NCBI GenBank assembly: GCA_947623455.1 | Contig: OX392533.1 | Span: 33,292,229-33,356,228 of the forward strand | Length of the DNA stretch: 64,000 nucleotides | DNA from: Mimachlamys varia | Lineage: Eukaryota > Mollusca > Bivalvia > Pectinida > Pectinidae | Reading direction: 5' to 3' | Made by a program: the position numbers and the translations under genes | Shown: one piece after another, positions 1-10,750 of the stretch | How the letters are laid out: each line of letters opens with the position of its first letter | Position numbering within the stretch: position 1 is the first letter of the stretch | The notes under the pieces: generated by a model | What the model was told of the DNA's origin: nothing | What the model saw: only the letters and a program-made list of their open reading frames with translations | The model's database searches: none

Positions 1-687
1 TAGGGAAATGCTCCAATCACATCAACCGCTTGTTATATGCTGATTTGGATTCCTATTTTAGATATGAGCAAATGCATTTGCCGTTGTGGGTTTTTTATTG
101 ATCATCCTGTTTGCACATCCTCAAAAATTAGCTTTGGTTATTGACAATTCATTTCAGGAAAGTAAAGATGCAATTCCCATTTTCATGAGAACATAGTTAT
201 AAAGAAGAGAATGCAAAACAATACCTAGGTATTGAGATGCAACGGGGCCGGAAAAGGATCGAAACTTACTCTGAGTATGACTACTTTATTGATTATGCAG
301 CAATATAATCCCATTAGTACGTATTACATCACTTAAGTGATTTCGACATTGTATTAGCGAAACACTTCTAACAGTAATGTGTTACATAAAAGAAATAGTG
401 TTCTATCCAATGGTTCGAGATATCCTTACTTGATTTGCTAAGATTGTGTTTACACTGATGTCATGTGTCCCGTAAAACCATTTAGATTAGCTTTAGATTA
501 GATAAGACTTTACAAAATTCGCCTATAAGTGATATACTTTTTGGAGCAAGGGCCAATCCTCGTTAGTTGGGGAAAGAAGATATTATGTGTGTGGCGATTT
601 AGCACAACAGCAAGGTAAGAGACAGATTGTGGTAGAATCTCATGAGACTGTTTCGTTAACAATTTCGTAACACTCAATATTGAACAA
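1..687. other. Upstream flank of the receptor gene, no gene seen
   Basis: No protein-coding signal is recognisable here. A TGA at 643-645 is in frame with the receptor ATG at 688, so the reading frame does not extend upstream without splicing. I see no convincing TATA box or initiator. The region should contain the promoter or 5' untranslated sequence of the receptor gene, but this is inference from position only. Confidence 0.5.
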
Positions 688-2085
688 ATGTTCGTTTTGA
701 AAAGTGGACTATGTCTGTTTTTATTTTCTATACAACGAGTTGGAGCCCAACCACGACCAAATGACACCCAGCACGACTTGTTGAAAGTTCTGTTCAGCAA
801 TTACGACAGACATGCACGTCCCGTAAACGACACAGACACGCTCACAATGGTTTACATATCACCTATACTAAATACAATACTGAACGTTGACGAAAGAGGG
901 CAGTCTTTTAAAATCCGTGCTTGGTTCAATATAACATGGCTTGACGAATTTCTTGTCTGGAATACTTCAAGGTTTTCACACATTCCTTCAGTAATGGTTA
1001 ACCCGGATATGGTGTGGTTGCCTGACCTTTGTATATACAACTCTCATGCGTATCACAACGAAATCCTGTTGGATAAGACCCGTGTATTATTACGAAAAGA
1101 CGGGCGAATCACGTGGGCTCCTGGAGGTGTTTATACACTTTCCTGTCCCATCCGGGTACACCATTTTCCGTTTGACCACCAACACTGCAGCATACAGATG
1201 TCACAGTTATATGCTAGATCCACAAACCAAATTGAAAAGACTGGATCAAACGTCGTTCACATCTATCCAATGAACTATCAGGAAAATACAGAGTGGAGAA
1301 TCAAAGACACACATGCTCACTGCCGCGAGGGTTCGCATCACGATGACGAATCCGCCAACTGCTGGTTTTTCATTATCATAGAACGTCGAGCGCAATATTA
1401 CGTCATACACCTGGTATTACCTGCGTTCGTTTTATCGTACCTCATCAGTTTCACGTTTCTGATCCCACATACTTCTGGAGAAAAACTGTCAGTTATTGTT
1501 ACCCTTTTTCTGTCATTCTCATTAATCATTGAACAATTTGATCGTCATCTACCAGTTACCTCATTAGAGATTTGTTATTTTGCCATACTGACGAAGTGCC
1601 AGTATTTCACAGGAGCGCTTCAGACATGTGCCACAATTTTGATAGTTAACCTGAGCGTTATGAAAAAGAACGACACAGAAGGAACAGTTTACCGTGTTTT
1701 AAAATGTATTTTTTATAGAACGATGCTTCGGAGGAAGTCACATACCTCTGATAAATCCCTACCTGACGTCACCAAATCGAACGAAACCAGAAAAGAGAAC
1801 GAACTTGTCGTGAACACGCTTGGGGAGCAAATGAAATCCGCCGTCCCTGATGACTCTGGTCCCGATGCAACGAAATTGAACGTGTCCAGAAAACAAAGAG
1901 AACGTACGCCGCAGTTTCACGGGGAACAAATGGGAAAAGAATCGGCAACAGGAAAGAAAGAAAAAGATAATGTTACATGGGATAGCATAGCATGTTCAGT
2001 CAATCGGATGTGTTTTTACCTGTCAGTATTTTATAATACGTTCGCCTTTCTGATCATTATTTTGCTATATTGTTATAACAATTAA
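688..2085 (+). CDS. Nicotinic acetylcholine receptor-like Cys-loop ion channel subunit, intronless, non-alpha type
   Basis: A 465-residue subunit of the pentameric ligand-gated channel family, expected at the plasma membrane. Residues 1-20 look like a signal peptide ending near VGA. The extracellular domain has loop D (W79, W84, D86, L89, W91), loop A (W110-L-P-D113 with Y117) and a Cys-loop C153-C167 with 13 residues between and the FPFD motif at 160-163. Membrane segments are about 237-260, 267-287, 293-321 and 438-462, with a cytoplasmic loop at about 325-435. Pore residues after G264-E265-K266 include S at 2', T at 6' and L275 at 9', as in cation channels. N-glycosylation sequons occur at N25, N47, N81 and N92. 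The loop B Trp position holds L174, and loop C has separated cysteines (C212, C225) instead of a vicinal pair, so it is unlikely to form a classical acetylcholine site alone. The single uninterrupted frame suggests a retroposed lineage. The start is the first Met after the in-frame stop at 643-645. Family assignment is firm; ligand and partners are unknown. Confidence 0.88.
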   Translation: MFVLKSGLCLFLFSIQRVGAQPRPNDTQHDLLKVLFSNYDRHARPVNDTDTLTMVYISPILNTILNVDERGQSFKIRAWFNITWLDEFLVWNTSRFSHIPSVMVNPDMVWLPDLCIYNSHAYHNEILLDKTRVLLRKDGRITWAPGGVYTLSCPIRVHHFPFDHQHCSIQMSQLYARSTNQIEKTGSNVVHIYPMNYQENTEWRIKDTHAHCREGSHHDDESANCWFFIIIERRAQYYVIHLVLPAFVLSYLISFTFLIPHTSGEKLSVIVTLFLSFSLIIEQFDRHLPVTSLEICYFAILTKCQYFTGALQTCATILIVNLSVMKKNDTEGTVYRVLKCIFYRTMLRRKSHTSDKSLPDVTKSNETRKENELVVNTLGEQMKSAVPDDSGPDATKLNVSRKQRERTPQFHGEQMGKESATGKKEKDNVTWDSIACSVNRMCFYLSVFYNTFAFLIIILLYCYNN

Positions 2086-3199
2086 TCGAGTTGCAGTGAA
2101 TTAAATATCGCTGGGATGATATAACTACCTATATTTTGACAGTGAACTAGATTTAAGAGCGCAGCTCTCGAGCGCAATATGCGCCCTAGCGAAGTTCTTG
2201 AATGGTAACACATTCGTGCGTAAACAAAGTTGTTTCCTCCTGCTACCCATTGCCTTTGATTGTTTTAGTCCAGAAGTAGCCCTCCAGTGGGGAAACCGGA
2301 AAGGCATTACACAACGACGTTACGTCACAGTCGGCCTGCATCGGTTATTTCCGGAAGGTTGAACATAACTGGAATATCGTTCAGCTAATGTGTTGCATTT
2401 AAATTGAATCTCTGTTGTTGCTTTAGAAGGTGATTTTTTTGACTTGCTGACTTCAAATTATAGAAATTTTATTTCATTCTGAACCAGTACACGGATGATT
2501 CTCAGTAATTATCAGATATTAACTAAAGCTACGCTCTTTTAAGGCTTGTTTTATAATATTAATTTGGAGTAGTGGATTAGCTTGTTATACACATATAAAA
2601 TTAAATCTTCTTGTAAAAGGTATATGTTTTAGCTTAGAAATGTGTGTTATCATCATAATGTAAAAAAAAAGATTAAAATATCGGAATGTGTTCTCTCATA
2701 TCGCGCCTTATTCAGAGTACAATTTGTGATTAAAAAGGGAAATATGGCAATCAAATTACCAGGTGATCAAAATCCTTTTGTGATAATATGACTATAAAAT
2801 TAATTTCAATACTTCCATTTATCCCCATGATGTCTAATTGCTTATTGATAAAGATCGCTGCATTGTTTGCATCAGGCTATAGTGAAGTCTGTGTTGCCGA
2901 TTTAGAATGAATTACTTGGACAGAAATTGATCAATGTCAGTTTGGCAATCATAAGTAATAAACGATATCTGTTTCATAGTTATGTTGGTGTGTTAAATCA
3001 TAAATAAGAAGTCTGCACAACATATAACTTAAGTGCATAATCATAAACTTGTCAAACAGCATCAAATGTCTTTTGAAGTTGGTGATGCTGTTCATTTTAA
3101 GGTGTGGGTATTATCCGATGTAATGTGGTATACCTGTAAATATAGCGATACATGAATGCATAACTTTCTGTAAATTGTTTTTCATTTAAATCTAATCTT
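2086..3199. other. 3' flank of receptor gene and non-coding sequence
   Basis: A possible ATTAAA poly(A) signal lies at 2100-2105, only about 15 bases after the stop, which is close. A locally GC-richer patch at 2150-2360 contains a CRE-like gttacgtcac at 2319-2328; a regulatory role is speculative. The rest is AT-rich with no gene or repeat that I recognise. Confidence 0.4.
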
Positions 3200-3205
3200 A
3201 ATGGT

Positions 3206-3581
3206 CATCGTCGGAAACCGCCGGTGCACTTTTCTGACGCTTGCAAACCGTGGGCTAGAATATATATAAATCTTCGTTTCCTCGAATAGAATTTTATTCG
3301 AAGATTTCGACAATCAGAATGGTCGTTTTCTCGTGAAACTCTGGTAGATCATTTTACCTTGACCATAACCAGTATATTTCTGTAGGCATGACGCCGATGT
3401 CAATATCCGTATAGTAGGACCTTATATTTTAATCACAATCGACACAATTATTACACAATCGACATGGATGAAGGTATCAATTTGATTGGCTACTATTTTA
3501 GAACGAAAACGAGGGCTTCCATCGATTCTAGTCTACGGTTTGCAAGCGTTTGAGAAGTGTACAGTACCTTGGGTTTCCAAC
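3206..3581. mobile_element. MITE-like element with ~52-bp terminal inverted repeats
   Basis: The left end at 3210-3261 and the right end at 3525-3581 are inverted copies of each other. Both carry cgcttgcaaaccgt followed by g-t-agactagaat variants. The hexamer aatggt lies directly outside both ends (3200-3205 and 3582-3587), a candidate target-site duplication. There is no coding capacity inside, so it would be a non-autonomous DNA transposon. If the hexamers are the duplication, the left terminus carries about four extra bases relative to the right. Confidence 0.75.
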
Positions 3582-3587
3582 AATGGT

Positions 3588-3919
3588 TCTTCCTTGTTTT
3601 TTTTATTATAATTGTGTGTACTCCCAGAAGAAATCACATAATTCCCAATTTCAATTGAGTGACTTCGTCCAAGCATACGATGGAGTATAGTTTTTGTTAT
3701 TTCATTTCTTAAGCTACACTGTATTTAGTTTAAGCTATTTGGCTACTAACGTGGTAATCAGTTTACTATAGGATGACACGGACAGTCTATATGTACACTG
3801 TTTCTATAGGTAATGTTGACGGTAAGCATTTCGTGCTTGGCCTGCGGTATAGATTACCGAACTTTGAATTGCAATGACATGTGTGTCACTCAATCATCTT
3901 CCTTTTGTTAATATTATAT
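3588..3919. other. Non-coding stretch
   Basis: AT-rich sequence with no gene or clear repeat; the short T-run near 3595 is unremarkable. Confidence 0.4.
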
Positions 3920-4186
3920 TATATGTGACCAAGACTTACATGGTGGGTGTCGTCGATGAAGCAGAGACGCTTACTCTTTTGGAACATCTGGTCTTATTCT
4001 CTTGTACTTTTACGAGGGATGCCTTGCAATTCTTTCCTATGTTCCTATTTTGCCTCTAGTTTGATCGATTTTGAGTTCGGATTATGGTTTTGTTGACGCT
4101 TTAGTATTCTCTATTTTTTGCCTCTAGTTTTACCGATTTTGAGTTCGGATTGTGGTTTTATTGACGCTATGCTGTTCTCTGAATGT
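3920..4186 (+). repeat. Family B repeat copy 1, with duplicated tail
   Basis: Family B is a dispersed element defined here by gtcgtcgatgaagcag, then cggaacacctggtctta, then a terminal attttgagttcggattatgg block ending in ttgacgctt-ggtattctct. This copy carries the first block near 3948 and the 'taca tggtgggtg' lead-in. Its terminal block is tandemly duplicated with a 68-bp spacing (tgcctctagt at 4051 and at 4119). A short open frame over it is a by-product. Orientation is that in which cggaacacctggtc reads on the + strand. Confidence 0.75.
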
Positions 4187-5509
4187 TTATTTTCATTGAA
4201 ACGTCCTCCGCCTTCGGGGAAATTATATAATTGATATAATCACTGCTTGGACTCGGAAGGCATTAAACGGTCGGATCATGAATATTTGTAAACAAGATTT
4301 CAATTCAACGATGTTAAGGTCAGGAGAATAAACTCGTATTATTTCAGGCATGTTTGAACGGTAGGGAAATGTTACATACCTTATCAACATACTTCAGAGG
4401 TTCTTTGTAGTAGTGACTATTCTGATTATGGGGTCAAGACATAATCTGTTGCTAATGTTCAACGTGAAAGTGTATCCGTTTCTTCACTGTATTTACAAAT
4501 TTACACTAAAGATTAAAATGTTAGCGAGACTTAATCGTGCAAGGCGAGACCTTGAAAAATATCCAATTCGAAAGTGTGGCATCAACCCTAGCATGGTCCT
4601 GCCAACATCATCACAAATAATCAAGGAATTCCAATTCTTGTTCACTCTTGAAAGGGAATTAGGAATTCCAATACCCACTTCCGGTGCAGATATATTTAAA
4701 CACACTTCCGGTTTGGCAAACAGGACTTGGATCATTTAAACACTTGGCAGATTTAAATCTGCTTTTCGGAAAGAAACGAGCCATGAAATTGGGAAGGATA
4801 TCTGTCGTAACTTTAGCCGAAAGGTAAAATAATTAATAATCAATGTTTATGTTTTCTGTTGTATAACCGCGCATACTTGAAAAACACATGTGGCCCTGAC
4901 CACGAACATTATTTTTAGGCGGGGAATATTAAAGAATACAGAATGTGCATGAAATATGACGAGAAAACAGCATGATTAATAAGGAGTTCCTGCTATTACG
5001 TGCATTCATAAAAGAGTTGCACTCTTTGTGGTGTTGTCACAGATGGTTATTATGAAGGAGCGCATGTAGTGAGGATGATAAAAGGGGATATTCCTGCAGA
5101 ATTTCCACATGTTTGGGAACGTCCGTTCTACACTGTCATAGACAGACATGCCATTCGTACATAACAGACGATGTGGAATCGTTCATTTGATGTCAAAGTC
5201 ACGAACAAGTTCTTAAGCCATTCCCATCAATCCGTCAAGATAAATTAAAATAGGATTGGGTGTTGCTAAGCGGTTGTTTATCATCGGCAGGTAAAACCCT
5301 GAACAGACGCGCATTTCATCAGAGATGCATATGAATGCTACAGCCTATTATTGTTGTGTTATCAAATTATCATTTACCCCTACCAAGTTTGTACTAGAAT
5401 ACTTTAGTTCAGCAAGGACCCTATCTATGTGTCAACATCATCAATATTTGAGCATTCGGCCCAATGGTCAAACCTAATGACTTCGTAGAATGAATTGAAT
5501 TCTCAAAAA
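4187..5509. other. Non-coding stretch
   Basis: No gene recognised. A 108-codon open frame at 4413-4739 has no recognisable domain, and its middle contains near-duplicated gaattcca segments at 4626-4670. I treat it as chance. Confidence 0.4.
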
Positions 5510-6130
5510 AAAAGTTCTTTGTCCTTTGATCCAGTAACTTTGACTTATTTAAACCTTTACTTAGACCTTTTTGTGAGTCTACTCCTTGCTTAATTCACAT
5601 CTACTTTGTACCATGTCAAAGCAAAATTTTCATTAGTGAAAAGCTCCAAAATTTGGCCTGTCACTTTGATATGTGGTTAATTGACTGCTTAATTATGACC
5701 TACTACGAAACGGAAGTTTTGTTTAACTCTTTATTTGATTCTGACTAGTTTTGCTTCATAGTATTATACACTTTTCATCAGTGAAAAACTAAAAGAGAAA
5801 AATGACCTTGATCTTTAACCCAAATGACCTTGACTTTTGGTCAGTTTACTCTTGATTAGTTCTGAACGACTTTGCTTCATATAGCCATAGCAAAATGATC
5901 ACCAATGGAATGCCACAAAATTTGACGTTGATCTTTCACCCGCCTTTTTGTAAGTTGACACCTTGAATCAACCAACTATGCTCCACACTCTCGTAACAAA
6001 TGTTCATCAGCGAAAAGATGAAAATTTACTTCTTGATTTGTTGATCCTAGTAGACACTATTTTTGAGCAGAACGACCTGACGAAATGTCATGTAAGTTTA
6101 GATCTGATACGAGCTTTTAATCGTACCGAA
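5510..6130. repeat. Degenerate repeat rich in 'gaccttgac' and 'catcagtgaaaa' motifs
   Basis: Imperfect units of roughly 150-200 bp recur. Each contains a 'ttttcatcagtgaaaa' type block (5628, 5774, 6003) and a 'gaccttgatctttaaccc' type block (5804, 5931). The pattern resembles decayed interspersed repeats common in molluscan DNA. The family is not identified. Confidence 0.45.
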
Positions 6131-6734
6131 AAAATCCATACGCGTATATAAACTACATGTACCGCGAAATATCTTCCCCTTCCATGTTAGGGGGACTGAT
6201 TACAGCATACCTCAGTCGCTGAGGTTGGAGATGGTTGTAATTCTTGCAAATTTGACCATTTTAGGGTAAATAATTTCCTTTCAGAAAACCGGTTTCTCCT
6301 GATTGTAATTCCAACCAATTTTGAGCTATATCTCAGGGAATGTTAAAATATACCTAAGAGTGTAATTTTCCTTTTTAACCATTGGTAATCTTCCCCCCCC
6401 CCCTCCCCCCCCAAGGAAGGAGGATGTATGAGCAGGAGTTGATTCCAGAACATCTGGGTCTGAAGAAGAAGTTTTTTGAAATTCAAGTTGCCCCTTTTGG
6501 ATCTAACCCATAAGGCTTGCTGAAAGATATGACCATATTATTCACATTTTTGTGCATCTTTGGCCATGCGAGGTTCCTTCTCCTCAATTCATATTTGTTC
6601 AGTGGTTTTTGAGAAAAAGTTGAAAATGTAAATAATTCATCGCCGTACGAAGCACAGCAACAGACAGGTGGCTATTAGAATAAGTCATTGGAGAAGACGA
6701 AGTCTCAAGTGACCATGTAATCAAATATAAAACA
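6131..6734. other. Non-coding stretch containing a poly-C tract
   Basis: Apart from the C-run described separately, nothing recognisable is present. Confidence 0.4.
6393..6412. repeat. Poly-C tract, 11 C, one T, 8 C
   Basis: A 20-base run of cytosines interrupted by a single T, followed by AAGGAAGG. The minus strand is therefore a G-rich tract able in principle to form a quadruplex, and the site may be prone to length change or sequencing error. Confidence 0.9.
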
Positions 6735-6985
6735 ATACCGTCCTAAAAAAATACACGAGAACACCAAAACCCCAACAAAACTGTAATCGGAGCTCAAAAT
6801 GTATTAAACTACAGGCAAAGTATGAACAAATGAAACGCTTTCATAGACCTTTATAGAAGTACAAGAAAATAGGACCAGATGTTCAGAAAGAGTGAGCGTA
6901 TTTTGCTTCCTCGACGACACCTCCAAGCACTAAGGAAATGCAATGACCTCTAAGTGATAATCGAGACATAAGTGATTAGTGCGCA
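6735..6985 (-). repeat. Family B repeat copy 2, decayed
   Basis: Reads as Family B on the minus strand. Its end resembles 'ccaacaaaactgtaatcggagc' in two pieces (6770-6790), followed by 'aagtacaagaaaataggacc' near 6857 and a tgcttcctcgacgacacc block near 6905. It has many substitutions, so it is an old copy. Confidence 0.65.
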
Positions 6986-7438
6986 GTAATGAAAACACGT
7001 TTAGTCAGCGACCTTCAATTCGAAGAAAAAATATTTATTAAAAATCCAATATGCAATAGACATAACCCTTTGTATTAGTACTTTTAGTACTGTACTGTAT
7101 TGTATTACTTTACTAGTGAGAGCTCATGTGTTAAGAGGCGTACAAAGCTCCGCCCCGACTCTCCTAAATACCTTACAGAAACGATGTAAACCAGGCAGTA
7201 GAGATCCTAAAATAGAACAAAATTCCTCTAGAATCATAATAAAATCGACGATATCTAAACACTAAACCTACACGTTACCATTAAAACCGAGGGAACGTTG
7301 TTTTATTTGGAGGTAATCCAGCCATATTTTACAGATACCGAGACTTTTCACGAGAACCAAAAATAACATTAGGGTGCGAGCAACACAGGCACTGTACTAC
7401 ATACATATATAAACCGATAGAAATGCATACAAAATTCC
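6986..7438. other. Non-coding stretch
   Basis: AT-rich, with no gene or defined repeat. It includes a short low-complexity 'agtactgtactgtattgt' patch near 7085. Confidence 0.4.
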
Positions 7439-7528
7439 GCACCAAGAAATGTTTCAGCATCGCTACATTTATGTAACATTTCCCGCACCAAGAAATGTTT
7501 CAGCATCGCTACATTTATGTAACATTTC
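7439..7528. repeat. Perfect two-copy 46-bp tandem duplication with internal inverted ends
   Basis: Units start at 7439 and 7485 with gcaccaagaaatgtttcagc and are identical for more than 40 bases. Within each, gaaatgtt and aacatttc are inverted complements separated by about 21 bases, so each unit could fold into a hairpin. The perfect identity implies a recent duplication. Confidence 0.9.
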
Positions 7529-7589
7529 AAGTACACATTGAACCTAATGTACGATAGTTATGTTCACTAAATTGTAATCAGTTTATCTA

Positions 7590-7700
7590 AAACTGTGTGT
7601 TTCCGTTGGCATTTTGGCGAGAGTCATCGATGAAGTAGAAAACGCGTTTCTTCCGAAACACCTATTACACTGTCCTGTTCATTGGTGGAGCATGTTTTCA
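7590..7700 (+). repeat. Possible very old Family B fragment
   Basis: The stretch 'agtcatcgatgaagtagaaa' followed by 'ttccgaaacacctattacac' parallels the Family B core in the same order and spacing, but with many differences. The call is weak. Confidence 0.45.
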
Positions 7701-10678
7701 ATATCTGTATCTCTTTGAGTCTTGCAAGACCTTTTTGTACTTGTTTTAAGGGGCAAAATTGTGCTGAAAACAACACAAAATGAGTGTACTTCCTACATTA
7801 TACCTCTCTTGTAGTTCTGTTGAAGAACACTCTACTGTATCCAGATATGTTGTGTTGGGCTGGCTGCTGGTGTGTTTCTGACGGGTTTCTACAGAATCGA
7901 TGGGGAGAGGGGATTCATCCATATTCCGTGCCAATTGACATTATGAAACTACGAATTGCTGTATTGCAACACTCTGTTCATTGGTATAAAGGTATATACT
8001 GATATATGTTTCCAAATGCAATTTCCTTGACAGATACCGGATAAAACGAAACATTCTCAATGAACGAAACAGTTTCAGGAAAATTGCTTAAACTATTCTC
8101 CATCTCATTTCAGAATTAATCGTTCGAGCCTGTTCTGTCTCTCATTTAATGGCAATAATAACGGCACAAACCTATCCCAGCACCACACTTACGCAACAAT
8201 TTTTAGAAAACAGGGATAACAAAAAAAATATAAAGACACCGCCAAATTCTTAACAACTTTCCATCGATGAGTACTTTTGGTTGTGCCTACGAAACATTTC
8301 GGCGACGTGGTGATGAAGTCTGCCAGCTGATATTTGGCTCGTAATTGCTTTATATGCTTGCATTTATAACATTGCCGTTTTTACGTCGTTAAAAATCATG
8401 ACACATTTACTTTTGGTGATTTATCCCCACGTTTATCTGTTTAGAAAATCCCCTTGGAATCAATTCTGCCACTTATAAACGGTTTCCCTGTCTGCATCTG
8501 CAGCAGGTGAATAATTCATATTTATTTGTTTAGAATCGCAATGGTTTTACTGATAAGACTCCGTATAAAAAGTAGGACTAATCTTAGGTGTTCCTGCTTT
8601 ATAAGACGTTTATCTATATGTTTCCGCCACTAATATCACTTAGACGCTTATCGCAGGAAACATTTACGATAATCCTGCAGCATTTGAAAATTGCTATACA
8701 CAGATGCACAAATTAACTTCTTCAGATAACAAAGTTTGACTGTTTTATCGCCTTGGAGTGTTTAAAGACGATATCGCATACTTACTTGCAAATTATATCC
8801 TGTTTGGTGGAGCCATTTACCTACAGGCCTGAGTGATATACGTTATAAATGGTCTTTGCAATTTTCAGTAAGGTTAATATGGCGTGCCCTGGAAAAGTTA
8901 TTTGCAATATCCCTTTCCTACTTACTATTACATTTTTAGAGAAAAAAACACATGTTATTCTAAGGTTCACTGCAGTACGTGGGACAGAATCACCAAGTAC
9001 AAACAATCTTAGAAGACCGAAATATCAGCAAAACAAGAATTGGACCTCAAAATCGATTAGAGACTCACATAATTTGATTAGTGGCAATTGTGGAGATTCA
9101 CAGATTCACCAGTCAAAGACTTAAAAAAGAAATTTCCTGAAAAGTTTACTGGTATTTGAGACCGCTTTAGCGTCTGTGTTTGACCAACTGAAGTTAAAAT
9201 TTCAAACGAGTGAAATGATACAGTAACCGCCAAAAACGTTCGATCCAATATCTATCGCTATCACCTATATAAAACCTGACAAACATTTTTAAACTTTGAT
9301 ATCTATAACTTGTATTCAATGCAAAAATAGGACAATAACTAAATGTTCAAATTGATTCCTCACCTGCACTGAATTTAGCCGGAAGAAGTTGTCTATGGAG
9401 AATACATTCTTATGAAACAATTGTTGTTAGACTATTTAGTTATATGAGGCATTAAGCTAGAGACGAACTATAAATAAATTGGATATTAACACAGAGACGC
9501 TTGAAAAAGCACAGGGTACTATATTGTTAAATCAAGTGTTCAATACGACTACGCGTCTCCTGCCTATTTAACGACATCCGCCATGTTAATCTAGATTCCA
9601 CCCAAGTTCGGTAAGCAAGTGTCCAAGGGTACGGGACAGACTGTTAGCGTAAGGGGTTTGTAATAGAATGTTCAATGTTCTGTAGAACTTCAATTTTTAT
9701 GATTTAATATCGGGGTATGTAAACACTATTTGTGTTCAAGTTTTATGAAATATCAGATATTTTTAATCATATACCACTCTTTGAAACTGTATTTTTCCCG
9801 TCATCATGTATTGCAGATGTAGATTACCAAACAGTTTGGAACATCTTTGGTGTATAAAGTGTTATTATAAAAACAATTCCAGAAGTTCATGTAAGCCTAA
9901 ATTCCATGCGCGCTATTATAAATATTTTTTGAAAATGTTGACAGTATACATACTGTAGTTCTGCGACATACCTGTCCGTTCCCGAGCTACTTAAATGTTT
10001 AGTGCGTATAAACACATGTACACAACCCGCAAAGACAGACTGCAATTAAGGCCTAATGGCCTATTTAATTGAGGGCGTGTCCCAGTTTGAAAGAACAGCG
10101 GGTAATTAATAGCAAGTGCAACGACTTTGTTTGAAGGGTAAGAAACTTTTAAATTACAAAGTTTAAATATTTGTAGACTCGAGTATGATACTTGTTAGCA
10201 AAACATTCTTTTAAAGTTGTCAGGAAAACCACCCTGCCAAAACAAATAACATTTTTTGGAGGGAACATGTAAACAGTTTTAAAGCACGTTATTCTAATTG
10301 TTCGTACATGTTTGGTATATTTCTGAGTAAGTGGTGATGTTAAAATGTAAACTCTTGTCTGTTGCCAAGAACAGCGCACTAATTACCATTTGACGTTTTG
10401 AAACATTTTTTTCTTTTTAAATATAACCTGTTCTATCAATTGTTTACAATATAGTTTTATCTAAGATTCAAATCAAACAAATAGTCTCTGAAGAGATAGA
10501 TGAAAACGAAAATAAAGAGAGTATTGCTCGCAACAGAATTGAATAAAAAGAGCTAACGGTGAACTCTCGCATATGAACTTATCGTGGAACAATTCGTAGA
10601 AGAAAACTTGCTTGTTAGTGTAACAATATTTGTTGGTGTAGGCACAATTATGATAAAAAGTATTTGATGTTTGTCAAT
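7701..10678. other. Long non-coding stretch
   Basis: No gene or repeat family recognised. Several overlapping 60-90 codon open frames on both strands (for example 8821-9124) show no domain, no conserved composition and no linked start context, and are attributed to chance. Confidence 0.4.
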
Positions 10679-10750
10679 TGTCGGATTGGTGGAGTGGTTA
10701 ACACTCCAGCCCTTCATGCAGGAGGCCGAGGTTCGATCCCCGACAACACG
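10679..10750 (+). repeat. tRNA-like sequence, probably a SINE head
   Basis: It contains an A-box-like tggtggagtggttaacactc and a B-box-like ggttcgatccc with near-tRNA spacing. The T-arm stem pairs poorly beyond two base pairs and the acceptor stem is imperfect, so this is unlikely to be a functional tRNA. It is better read as the head of a tRNA-derived SINE or a tRNA pseudogene. No recognisable SINE body follows. Confidence 0.5.

Noticed and set aside
10679..10750. Functional tRNA gene
   Set aside because: The T-arm and acceptor stems do not pair well enough; more likely a SINE head.
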